6,257 nt of DNA from Candidatus Brockarchaeota archaeon. Lineage in GTDB: Archaea; Thermoproteota; EX4484-205; DTQO01. Every line of letters begins with the position of its first letter. Positions within the stretch are counted from its first letter, which is position 1. The notes beneath the pieces were generated by a model that saw only the letters and a program-made list of their open reading frames with translations, had not been told where the DNA came from and ran no database searches. The DNA lies in the NCBI GenBank assembly GCA_017601265.1, contig JAFNJA010000119.1, positions 1 through 6,257 of the forward strand. The letters are read 5' to 3'. Made by a program: the position numbers and the translations under genes. This document shows, piece by piece, positions 1 to 5,708 of the stretch.

Positions 1-669
1 GCTGATTCGATCATTAAGAGGCGTGGGAAAGCGACCCACGTTAGAGCCGGCGTGGCGTCGAGGGAAAGCGTCGAGGAAGCGCTTGAGCAGGTCCACGCGC
101 GACTAGGGTCCGTGGACATGTTGGTCAACGGGGCGGGCGGAAACCTCAAGGAAGCAACCGTCGGCGAGCAACGCTCTTTCTTCGAAATACCCGCTGAGGC
201 CGTGCACGCGGTCCTGAACCTCAATTTCCTGGGCACGTTCGTTTGCTGCCAAGTTTTCGGCGAGGACATGGCCGGGAAAAAGTCTGGAAGCATCGTCAAC
301 GTATCCTCGATGAACGCTTTCAGGCCCTTGACGAACATCCCCGCTTACTCCGCCGCGAAGGCGGCCGTCACGAACTTCACCCAGTGGCTGGCGGTGCACA
401 TGGCACAGCGATACTCGCCGGCGATAAGGGTCAACGCCGTGGCTCCAGGATTCGTCCTGACCGAGCAGAACAGGTTTTTGTTAGTAGACGGGAAAGGCGG
501 ATTGACGGAAAGGGGGAGGAAGATAATCGAGCACACGCCCATGGGCAGGATGGGGAGGCCGGAGGACGTGGTCGGCCCGGTCTTGTGGCTCATGGGCAAG
601 GGATCCGAGTTCGTGACCGGGGCAGTGATCCCCGTGGACGGGGGGTTCTCGGCTTTCGGCGGGGTTTAA
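1..669 (+). CDS. SDR-family oxidoreductase, mannonate/fructuronate reductase-like (5' partial)
   Basis: NAD(P)-dependent short-chain dehydrogenase. The frame is open from base 1, so the start and about 50 to 60 residues, including the TGxxxGIG cofactor loop, lie outside the window; 222 codons are visible. The GTG at 52 falls inside the conserved segment before helix D and is not the start. Visible landmarks are LVNGAGGN (the NAG motif, codons from about 124), the catalytic serine in NVSS, Tyr at 346-348 and Lys at 358-360 in YSAAK, and the PG turn in APGFVLTEQNR. The NGAGGN form, the segment LTERGRKIIEHTPMGRMG and the ending IPVDGGFSAFGGV resemble the SDR subgroup annotated as D-mannonate oxidoreductase/fructuronate reductase (UxuB/YjmF-like in Bacillus). 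Such enzymes interconvert D-fructuronate and D-mannonate in the cytoplasm. SDR membership is certain; the substrate is inferred from memory of the subgroup. It converges on the oxidoreductase at 733-1926. Its promoter is not visible. Confidence 0.9.
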   Translation, partial: ADSIIKRRGKATHVRAGVASRESVEEALEQVHARLGSVDMLVNGAGGNLKEATVGEQRSFFEIPAEAVHAVLNLNFLGTFVCCQVFGEDMAGKKSGSIVNVSSMNAFRPLTNIPAYSAAKAAVTNFTQWLAVHMAQRYSPAIRVNAVAPGFVLTEQNRFLLVDGKGGLTERGRKIIEHTPMGRMGRPEDVVGPVLWLMGKGSEFVTGAVIPVDGGFSAFGGV

Positions 670-676
670 GCAGCTA

Positions 677-716
677 AGGCGGCACAATCGCCTATGGCAA
701 AAGTGGCCGCTTGCCA
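677..716. terminator. Two small inverted repeats between convergent genes, possible 3'-end hairpins
   Basis: The 63-base spacer between two convergent genes holds two adjacent perfect inverted repeats: AGGCG (677-681) with CGCCT (689-693), loop of 7, and TGGCAA (695-700) with TTGCCA (711-716), loop of 10. No T-tract follows on either strand, and archaeal termination normally relies on T-tracts, so the role as a bidirectional terminator or mRNA 3'-end structure is only a suggestion. Confidence 0.25.
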
Positions 717-732
717 GCACCGACCGAGGCTT

Positions 733-1926
733 TCAAAGATTCCAGCGCTCGTTGATGGGGCGTTGGTATTCCTCGACCTTGCCGCTCAAGACGTCTTCGT
801 ACCGCACGGCACGGCCCGCGTAAGCTGATTCGTATATCGCCTCGCATATCGCCTTTGCCTTCATGCCCGTTTCGCCGTCGACTTCCGGTTTCCTCCCCTT
901 CTCGACCGCGTCCAGGAAGTCGTAGCACTCTATGGCGACCCCGTCAGTGAAGCCGTGCGGGAAAAGGGCGTTCCTCTCCCTCTCGCCGAGCTGGGCGAGG
1001 AACCGCCTTTGCATCTCCGACATGGGCGTCACGATCTTCTTAGGCCCTTCCACTTGCACGATCTCCGCATTGCTGAAAGGGCCGTGGAAGGCGTCCCCGT
1101 GGTCGAGTATGCACCCACCGCTACCGTAATGGACGACGTTCGTGAAGGCGTACCCGGGAGCGGCCATCGTCCAACTCCAGAAGCCGACTACGCCGCTCTT
1201 GAAGCTGATCGTTGCCATCCACGTGTCTTCCCTGTCGTCCATCACGATCGATCCTCCCTTCCTGTGCGGCCACCTTTCAAGCTGCTGGACCTTCGCGTAT
1301 ACCGTGTCGGGATCCCCGTACAGGTACCTGATGGTGTCGCAGAAGTGGGCTCCGCTGTCCATGACCATCCCTCCGCCTCCGAGCCATTTGTCGACCCTCC
1401 AATGCCAATCCCTTACGATCGAAGGATCCTCCCGCTCGACCTGCTGGGCGTAGAAGAGGCGCGGCTTGCCCAGGAGTTTTTCCCCGTTCAGGATCCAATT
1501 GGCGGTCCTTTGGCTGAGCCCCCGGCGGACGTTCTCGGCAGTAGCGGCGATCTTCCCGTTCCTCCTAGCAGCCTCGATGATGGCCTTGCTCGCCTTGATC
1601 GTGACGCCGAAAGGCTTCTCGATCATGACGTTGACGCCGGCATTTAGGCACGCGATCCCGGCGACGTGGTGCTCGGAGTGGGGGGTGCATATGTCCGCGG
1701 CGTCGAGCTGTTCTTTCTGCAGCATGTCTTGGACGCTTGAGTAAACCCTTGGCTTGAAACCTTGGCAGCGCGCGGCAAATTCCGAAAAGCGCTTGGCCGA
1801 ATCGATCGCGGGGGCGCACATGGCGCTGAACTCGAACTTCGAAGGCTCCTTCTCCTTGATCGAACCGTATGCCCTAAGGTGCTCTCCGGCCATCCCTCCG
1901 CATCCGACGATGGCGAGTTTCAACAT
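733..1926 (-). CDS. Gfo/Idh/MocA-family NAD(P)-dependent oxidoreductase
   Basis: A cytoplasmic dehydrogenase of the glucose-fructose oxidoreductase/inositol dehydrogenase family, which oxidises or reduces sugars, polyols and their derivatives. It has 397 residues, within the usual 330-420. The N-terminal Rossmann fold opens with KLAIVGCGGMAGEH (GxGxxA/G at residues 8-13). The family EKP motif with the catalytic lysine is at 103-105 (MIEKPFG). The C-terminal domain carries GGGGMVMDSGAHFCD (183-197), with Asp190 and His194 in the expected substrate/catalytic positions. I start at the ATG ending at 1926 because AGGTGGG lies 7 bases upstream and only three residues precede the first beta strand; a GTG at 1938 would add four residues but overlaps that Shine-Dalgarno. 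A cupin gene lies 70 bases upstream on the same strand with no obvious promoter between, so the two are probably co-transcribed. The substrate cannot be read from sequence; the neighbouring mannonate-type SDR hints at sugar or sugar-acid use. Confidence 0.93.
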   Translation of the reverse strand: MLKLAIVGCGGMAGEHLRAYGSIKEKEPSKFEFSAMCAPAIDSAKRFSEFAARCQGFKPRVYSSVQDMLQKEQLDAADICTPHSEHHVAGIACLNAGVNVMIEKPFGVTIKASKAIIEAARRNGKIAATAENVRRGLSQRTANWILNGEKLLGKPRLFYAQQVEREDPSIVRDWHWRVDKWLGGGGMVMDSGAHFCDTIRYLYGDPDTVYAKVQQLERWPHRKGGSIVMDDREDTWMATISFKSGVVGFWSWTMAAPGYAFTNVVHYGSGGCILDHGDAFHGPFSNAEIVQVEGPKKIVTPMSEMQRRFLAQLGERERNALFPHGFTDGVAIECYDFLDAVEKGRKPEVDGETGMKAKAICEAIYESAYAGRAVRYEDVLSGKVEEYQRPINERWNL

Positions 1927-1933
1927 TCCCTTG

Positions 1934-1940
1934 CCCACCT
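1934..1940 (-). promoter_or_regulatory. Ribosome binding site of the Gfo/Idh/MocA gene
   Basis: AGGTGGG on the minus strand, 7 bases before the ATG at 1926. It matches the archaeal anti-16S core (GGAGGTGA) and decides the start in favour of ATG 1926 over GTG 1938. Confidence 0.65.
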
Positions 1941-1996
1941 ACCTTAATGCCATGCAGCAGCCCGAACCTTCCATAGAGAACGTGTTTACCGCCAGC

Positions 1997-2335
1997 CTAA
2001 GCGAAGGCTGTGGCGTAGAAAACGACCAACGGCTCGTCGCTCCGGTTGGACAAGCCGTGCGGCTCTTCTCCCGAGACGTAAACCACGCACCCTTCAGACA
2101 ACGGCACCTCCTCGCCTCCCACGAGGAGGGTTCCGGAGCCGGACGTGACGAAGTAGACCTCATCACGCTCGGGGTGGTTGTGCCTGGGGAACTCCCCCCT
2201 TGGCGGTATCCTGAGCAAGCCGAATCCCTCGAACCTGCCCTCTTCAACCCTTTGCCTCATCACCCTTTTGATCTCGGCTGTTCCCTTCCCGTACGGTTCG
2301 AAGGCCTTGTCTTCCGGGCGGAATAAGCGCCACAT
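1997..2335 (-). CDS. Small single-domain cupin protein
   Basis: A 112-residue protein that is essentially one cupin beta-barrel. Motif 1 runs from about residue 47 to 66 with His52, His54 and Glu59 (RHNHPERDE), and motif 2 from 82 to 97 with His93 and Asn97 (EEPHGLSN). All four usual metal ligands (two His, Glu, His) are present, so it should bind a divalent metal. Small cupins of this sort include sugar isomerases/epimerases, dioxygenases and ligand-binding proteins; the motifs do not choose among these. The start is the ATG ending at 2335. There is no Shine-Dalgarno, but ATTTATATC lies about 33 bases upstream, suggesting a nearly leaderless transcript. It is the first gene of a likely two-gene operon with the Gfo/Idh/MocA oxidoreductase, so a role on the same sugar or sugar-acid substrate is a reasonable inference. 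Confidence 0.9.
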   Translation of the reverse strand: MWRLFRPEDKAFEPYGKGTAEIKRVMRQRVEEGRFEGFGLLRIPPRGEFPRHNHPERDEVYFVTSGSGTLLVGGEEVPLSEGCVVYVSGEEPHGLSNRSDEPLVVFYATAFA

Positions 2336-2363
2336 GTTCAGCGCCCATTGCCTACGCGCGCTG

Positions 2364-2372
2364 GATATAAAT
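2364..2372 (-). promoter_or_regulatory. TATA box for the cupin-oxidoreductase operon
   Basis: The minus strand reads ATTTATATC, a good archaeal TATA element. Its centre is about 33 bases before the cupin ATG, so transcription should start only some 5 to 8 bases before the start codon. This fits the absence of a Shine-Dalgarno there. Confidence 0.6.
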
Positions 2373-2432
2373 CGTTAACATTCGCCCAAAACGGCGGGCG
2401 GGCCTCCCAGGTTAGCGTTGCTCACTTGTTTT

Positions 2433-2662
2433 TTACCCGCCGCGTCTTCCATTTTTCAATCCAACATTAACGCTTACCTCGAGCCCGTTCCCGTCTACGG
2501 CAACGCACAAGCCTCTGCAATTCCTAGAAGACCTCACGTAATCTAGTAATCGCCCATCTGGCCGGCGCAGATGCCTGCGTTGTCCGCCACCACGACGCTG
2601 CCTTCATGAATCTTCCGAACGGAGGGGGAGTTTCCGCGCCTGAGATCGAACGAAGCTAGTAA
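2433..2662 (-). pseudogene. Decayed C-terminal remnant of a class I SAM-dependent O-methyltransferase
   Basis: The minus strand from about 2662 down to 2546 reads LLASFDLRRG, then EGSVVVADNAGICAGQMGDY, and hits TAG. Stepping back one base at 2546 continues LDYVRSSRNCRGLC, VAVDGNGLEVSVNVG and ends at TAA (2433-2435). Joined, this has the layout of the last strands of class I O-methyltransferases: a glycine-turn, hydrophobic strand, D-N, then YLDYVRSS and a terminal GLEVSV strand. GATTAC-TAGATTAC looks like GATTACCTAGATTAC minus one C, so a single-base deletion explains the break. The SAM-binding N-terminal half is missing; sequence to the right belongs to the promoter and start of the plus-strand gene at 2699. 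The left limit is exact; the right limit is approximate, with convincing similarity only to about 2605. A sequencing error could explain the frameshift but not the lost N-terminus. Bases 2336-2432 hold only the cupin TATA box; I see nothing else there. Confidence 0.72.
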
Positions 2663-2665
2663 GTC

Positions 2666-2672
2666 TTTTATA
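2666..2672 (+). promoter_or_regulatory. TATA box for the gene at 2699
   Basis: TTTTATA, centred about 30 bases before the ATG at 2699. That spacing puts the transcript start at or within a few bases of the start codon, so the mRNA is probably leaderless. The element sits at the eroded edge of the methyltransferase remnant. Confidence 0.55.
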
Positions 2673-2698
2673 CGAACGCGGCTTGCGCTTTCGTAGGG

Positions 2699-3232
2699 AT
2701 GAGACGGATGAAAAGCATAATTTTGAGACGGGCGGCCGTGGCGGTTCCTTTAACTCTCTCCATCGCGTCTTCCGCGATCCTTTTGTCGTTCGGGGTCGAC
2801 ATACACGGGATCGACTTCTACTTGACGAAAGACGGGGTTAGGATCGACGAATGCACGCTCGGGGACACGATCGTCCTGAAGGCCTTGAGCCCCTTCGACC
2901 AAAGGTTCGACATTTACGTTCAGGTCTTCCTCCCGGGGTGGGGGGCGGGAGCGCCCATGCTGGACAGGACGACGGTCGATTTTACGGCCGGAGTTGAGGT
3001 CACGCTGGCGAGCTACACGATACCCTCGAACGCCAACAAAGGAACCTACACGGTGCACGTGAACCTCTACAATCCGGGAGAGGGCACGGCAATAGAGCAG
3101 GGCGACATAACGTTAAACGTACTAGCTCCAGCTCTGCCGATCGAGTTGTTCCTGGGCATCGGTGTAGCGGCCATCGCGGTTGTGGGTCTGCTCGTCGCGG
3201 TCAGGAGAAGGGCCCAAACGAGGAAAGGATGA
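2699..3232 (+). CDS. Unrecognised protein with an extracytoplasmic beta-rich domain between two membrane anchors
   Basis: A 177-residue protein that I cannot assign to a named family. It begins with a basic stretch (MRRMKSIILRR) and a hydrophobic segment at about 12-32, which acts as a signal peptide or signal anchor. Residues 34-145 form a polar domain rich in alternating strand-like segments (DTIVLKA, FDIYVQVFLPG, KGTYTVHVNLYNPGEG, DITLNVLAP), like an immunoglobulin-type or CARDB-type beta-sandwich. A second hydrophobic segment at about 148-168 is followed by the basic tail RRRAQTRKG, which should stay in the cytoplasm. The picture is a small domain displayed outside the membrane. There is one cysteine (Cys52) and no visible catalytic motif. 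The ATG at 2699 is favoured by a TATA box 30 bases upstream; an ATG at 2708 in the same frame is the alternative. It is transcribed alone and converges on the transporter. Function is unknown. Confidence 0.82.
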   Translation: MRRMKSIILRRAAVAVPLTLSIASSAILLSFGVDIHGIDFYLTKDGVRIDECTLGDTIVLKALSPFDQRFDIYVQVFLPGWGAGAPMLDRTTVDFTAGVEVTLASYTIPSNANKGTYTVHVNLYNPGEGTAIEQGDITLNVLAPALPIELFLGIGVAAIAVVGLLVAVRRRAQTRKG

Positions 3233-3498
3233 ATAACGGTTTTAAGCCCTCGCCCAGATAAGGAAAAACTCAACTTCTCTTCTTCCAAGCTAGCTTTACG
3301 GGCCTTTCAAATGCGATTAAAAATGGCAAGGAGTTTTTCAATGCTGAAGCTCCAGAAAGATAAGTCAAGTCAAATTCGCCGAAAATTAGCGGACTAATTC
3401 GTAATGTTGATTATCTTCGTACGCAAGTATCGTCCAATTCCTATGCTTTAAAGCTGTCTAAAGTTATGAAAAAGAAAAATGGAGTTATATTTCGTTGC
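3233..3498. other. AT-rich convergent intergenic region
   Basis: By hand count 3301-3480 is about 36% G+C, well below the flanking genes. It separates the ends of two convergent genes. No intact gene is visible. One plus-strand frame is interrupted only by a TAA at 3361-3363 between 3262 and the transporter end, and reads protein-like (for example GLIRNVDYLRTQVSSN), but it matches no family I know and could be chance. A pyrimidine-rich patch (3273-3286) may help end the transcript of the upstream gene. Confidence 0.5.
3468..3480 (-). terminator. T-rich terminator of the transporter gene
   Basis: On the minus strand ATTTTTCTTTTTC lies about 20 to 30 bases past the transporter stop codon. Runs of T like this are the usual archaeal termination signal; no hairpin is needed or seen. 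Confidence 0.5.
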
Positions 3499-5505
3499 TT
3501 AGAACGGGAAGAACCACCTTATCAGGCCTACGATGACGCCCACGATGACGCATATCGTGAAGCCGAAGATGACGCCGCTAGCGACCGGAACCCCCTTCTC
3601 CGTGTAGAGCTTGCTTCCTCCGATCCTCAGCACGAGGAACTTTGCTACCCAAGCGGCAAGGAAGACGTTCCAGCAGCCTGTCCAGACCTCTCGGGCTGCT
3701 CCTTGGATCAAGAATCCTGCCGGGTTCAAGGGGAACCACACGTACCTAGCCCTAAGTACTGAGAGGACGGTGACGATTATGAAGCCTGCAACGCCAGCCA
3801 TCGCTATGTCTCCCATGGGCGGGGATGTGGCGAAAGGAGCGCGTCCGGGGTCTCCGCAATCCCAACCGCTGGTGCACCACGGAAGCCTGTCTCCCAGTAT
3901 GCTGTACCACCATACCCTGACGAACATCGTTATCGGTATTGCGAAGATGAAGGTCAAAACCACGAACCTGTATAGGTCCCTTGGTTGCGAACCGGAAAGG
4001 TCGGCGACCCTGAAGCTGTGCATCGATACTTCAGCCCAAGTCGATACGCCACCGGATGCGGTGTTGTTTCCGCGGGCGAATATAACGGCGGAAGAGAAGA
4101 ACCCTGCCGTGTAAGGCGTAGGAGCAACGTTCGAGTATAGCAAGCGCAAAGGCCAGTGCGACCATTTCGACCGCTCCTGCGCAAAGGCCGCTCCCGTAAG
4201 ACCGCGCATGTACGATTCCGCCATCGCGTATATGACGCCGCCAAATATCGTTACCAGCAGCGCCTCCGCAACGTTCGCCTGCAAGGAAAGCATGAAAGCG
4301 AAGACCGCCACCAAGCCTGCCCCGATTACCATGTAGATGGTCCTGTAACTCAAAGGTTCGTTGGCTTGCACCTCGGGCGCAGCCTTGCCCTGCGCGGCCA
4401 TTATGGTCTCTTTAAGGTAATCCCTCGAGTGCCATATCAGCATTATGACGAAGCCAAGCATTCCGCCTGTCAAAGGCATCCAAGACCAATACAGGGGCGG
4501 CCCCCACGTGGGCGATGTTTCGAAGGCGCCTATCAAGACCCTGCAACAACCGCTCAAGCTCAGCGCGCCGGTGTAGTAGCCGAAGGTATAGGCTATCTGG
4601 GCAAGTATCATGAACAGCACCCAGAGGACCCAGGCGGTGAACAGCACGTCGAGCGGGATAAGGAAAGCCATCGCGTAGTTGATCGGCTGGAGGTTGGTCT
4701 TCATCCAGGCGACGAGCGTCGTTCCTATTGGATCGACAGACGTACCCGTCGTGTTCACGCATCCGTTCGGGCTCACGCCCAGAGTGCGCCATCCGAGCAG
4801 GTCAGGCCACCACGGGAAAAGGAAAGCCATCATGATCTGGAAGTTGAGGAGAAGACCGGCGACCGTTCCGATCAGGAAAGGAATTCCGAACTTCCTCTCC
4901 GATATCCTGCTCGTCCCTTCCCAAATCGCCACCGCGAACGGGTAAGGAACCCTCTCCACCTCGATCCACCTGCGCCTGAATAGCAGCATCAGGCCGCTGG
5001 AGAGTATGAAAAAGCAGGACTGGAAGAGTATGCAGTACATTATCGCCGGGAACCAGGCAGCGAAGTCCGGGGCGACGCCGCCGGTCCTCATCCTCAGCAC
5101 GGTCTCGCGTGGAGGTACCCACCAAAGCGTTCTGAGAACTTCGAGGTACTCTGGAGGAGAAGCCCATACCCTGTTCGAACTCCCAACGGGCCACGACATC
5201 CAGGCGTCGTTGAAGTTGCCGATCGCCATCGAAGATACCAGGCCGACGACGTAGAGGCGCGCTAGCGTCGTTTTACTGAATTTTTGGCCGAGGAAGCCCA
5301 GGGGATAAGTGAGTATTGGAAGTATCAGCGCGAGGACCGGCATAGTGAACGGTATCGAGACGGGGCCGAGGCCGTAGATGCAGCCGAAGAACTGCCCGAG
5401 TATGCCCACCGTGCCGCTGATCATGTTCGCTAGGAGGTTCAGGACGAAGATGAAAACGATCCAGACGGGCCAGTTTACCTTTTCAGCTTTAACTTCTACT
5501 GTCAT
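3499..5505 (-). CDS. Multi-pass membrane protein, OPT-like/DUF6785-type transporter
   Basis: A 668-residue integral membrane protein with about 13 hydrophobic segments, near residues 13-31, 51-71, 81-98, 152-176, 208-231, 276-312, 347-358, 388-409, 412-433, 513-536, 564-586, 608-627 and 643-666. The motif VERVPYPFAVAIWEG (about 183-197), the late segment VWFPLNPAGFLIQG (589-602) and IGGSKLY (628-634) resemble archaeal and planctomycete proteins annotated DUF6785, related to oligopeptide-transporter (OPT) proteins. A transport role follows from that relationship; the substrate is unknown. An outside loop before segment 11 carries Cys544 and Cys550 and could hold a disulfide. The ATG at 5505 is chosen over an in-frame ATG at 5541: GGGAG lies 5 bases before 5505, and the 5541 ATG lies inside a TATA box. 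The gene is monocistronic, with a T-rich terminator candidate after it and a divergent methylase-like gene before it. A link to the sugar enzymes at the left is possible but unproven. Confidence 0.88.
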   Translation of the reverse strand: MTVEVKAEKVNWPVWIVFIFVLNLLANMISGTVGILGQFFGCIYGLGPVSIPFTMPVLALILPILTYPLGFLGQKFSKTTLARLYVVGLVSSMAIGNFNDAWMSWPVGSSNRVWASPPEYLEVLRTLWWVPPRETVLRMRTGGVAPDFAAWFPAIMYCILFQSCFFILSSGLMLLFRRRWIEVERVPYPFAVAIWEGTSRISERKFGIPFLIGTVAGLLLNFQIMMAFLFPWWPDLLGWRTLGVSPNGCVNTTGTSVDPIGTTLVAWMKTNLQPINYAMAFLIPLDVLFTAWVLWVLFMILAQIAYTFGYYTGALSLSGCCRVLIGAFETSPTWGPPLYWSWMPLTGGMLGFVIMLIWHSRDYLKETIMAAQGKAAPEVQANEPLSYRTIYMVIGAGLVAVFAFMLSLQANVAEALLVTIFGGVIYAMAESYMRGLTGAAFAQERSKWSHWPLRLLYSNVAPTPYTAGFFSSAVIFARGNNTASGGVSTWAEVSMHSFRVADLSGSQPRDLYRFVVLTFIFAIPITMFVRVWWYSILGDRLPWCTSGWDCGDPGRAPFATSPPMGDIAMAGVAGFIIVTVLSVLRARYVWFPLNPAGFLIQGAAREVWTGCWNVFLAAWVAKFLVLRIGGSKLYTEKGVPVASGVIFGFTICVIVGVIVGLIRWFFPF

Positions 5506-5510
5506 TTCAT

Positions 5511-5515
5511 CTCCC
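5511..5515 (-). promoter_or_regulatory. Ribosome binding site of the transporter gene
   Basis: GGGAG on the minus strand (context AAGGGAGATGA), 5 bases before the ATG at 5505. It fixes the start 12 codons downstream of the longest possible reading frame. Confidence 0.7.
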
Positions 5516-5540
5516 TTGGCATAGAAAAAACTTCTATTCA

Positions 5541-5548
5541 TATATAAG
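5541..5548 (-). promoter_or_regulatory. TATA box of the transporter gene
   Basis: The minus strand reads CTTATATA, about 40 bases before the ATG at 5505. A start of transcription some 26 bases downstream, near 5519, leaves a leader of about 14 bases that just includes the GGGAG site. A second, weaker TATA-like run (GTTTTTAAG, 5573-5581) lies further upstream and could give a longer transcript. Confidence 0.55.
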
Positions 5549-5674
5549 ATTAACCATAATGCGATTTTTGGCTTAAAAACGGCCGCGCAGTCCCGCTCCG
5601 CGTTGCCAACTCAGGACATATGCGGTACGCCGCTTAGGTGATGGAGGGGTTGCCGCTCCTTTGCTTGGCCTTCA

Positions 5675-5682
5675 ATTAAAAA
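5675..5682 (+). promoter_or_regulatory. TATA-like element for the methylase-like gene
   Basis: ATTAAAAA, centred about 30 bases before the ATG at 5709. This matches the spacing at the 2699 gene and suggests a leaderless start at 5709. The rest of the divergent spacer (5549-5674) shows nothing I can assign beyond the second TATA-like run noted for the transporter. Confidence 0.4.
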
Positions 5683-5708
5683 GGAGATCTGAGGCCCTTT
5701 GAGCGGGC

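Noticed and set aside
955..1647. 230-codon plus-strand frame opposite the Gfo/Idh/MocA gene
   Set aside because: The minus strand carries all family motifs; this frame has none and is its shadow.
1754..2326. 190-codon plus-strand frame across the oxidoreductase start and the cupin
   Set aside because: It is antisense to two well-supported genes and their spacer, and has no recognisable domain.
2392..2442. Inverted repeat CGGCGGG (2392-2398) and CCCGCCG (2436-2442)
   Set aside because: The 37-base gap and G+C-rich content make chance likely, and one arm lies inside the methyltransferase remnant's tail.
3466..3762. 98-codon plus-strand reading frame starting at ATG 3466
   Set aside because: From 3499 on it is antisense to the transporter, whose frame has clear membrane segments and family motifs. 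Its acidic repeats (DDAHDDA) are the mirror of hydrophobic transporter codons.
4156..4983. 275-codon plus-strand frame inside the transporter
   Set aside because: It is rich in Arg, His and Pro with no domain, as expected for the antisense frame of a high-G+C membrane protein gene.
5620..5631. GCGG-TACG-CCGC hairpin in the divergent spacer
   Set aside because: Only four base pairs, with no T-tract or conserved context; expected by chance in G+C-rich DNA.
5641..5679. Short ORF of 12 codons (MEGLPLLCLAFN) upstream of the methylase-like gene, considered as a leader peptide
   Set aside because: Its GGTG is directly against the ATG with no usable spacing, and there is no attenuator-like structure; it is likely chance.
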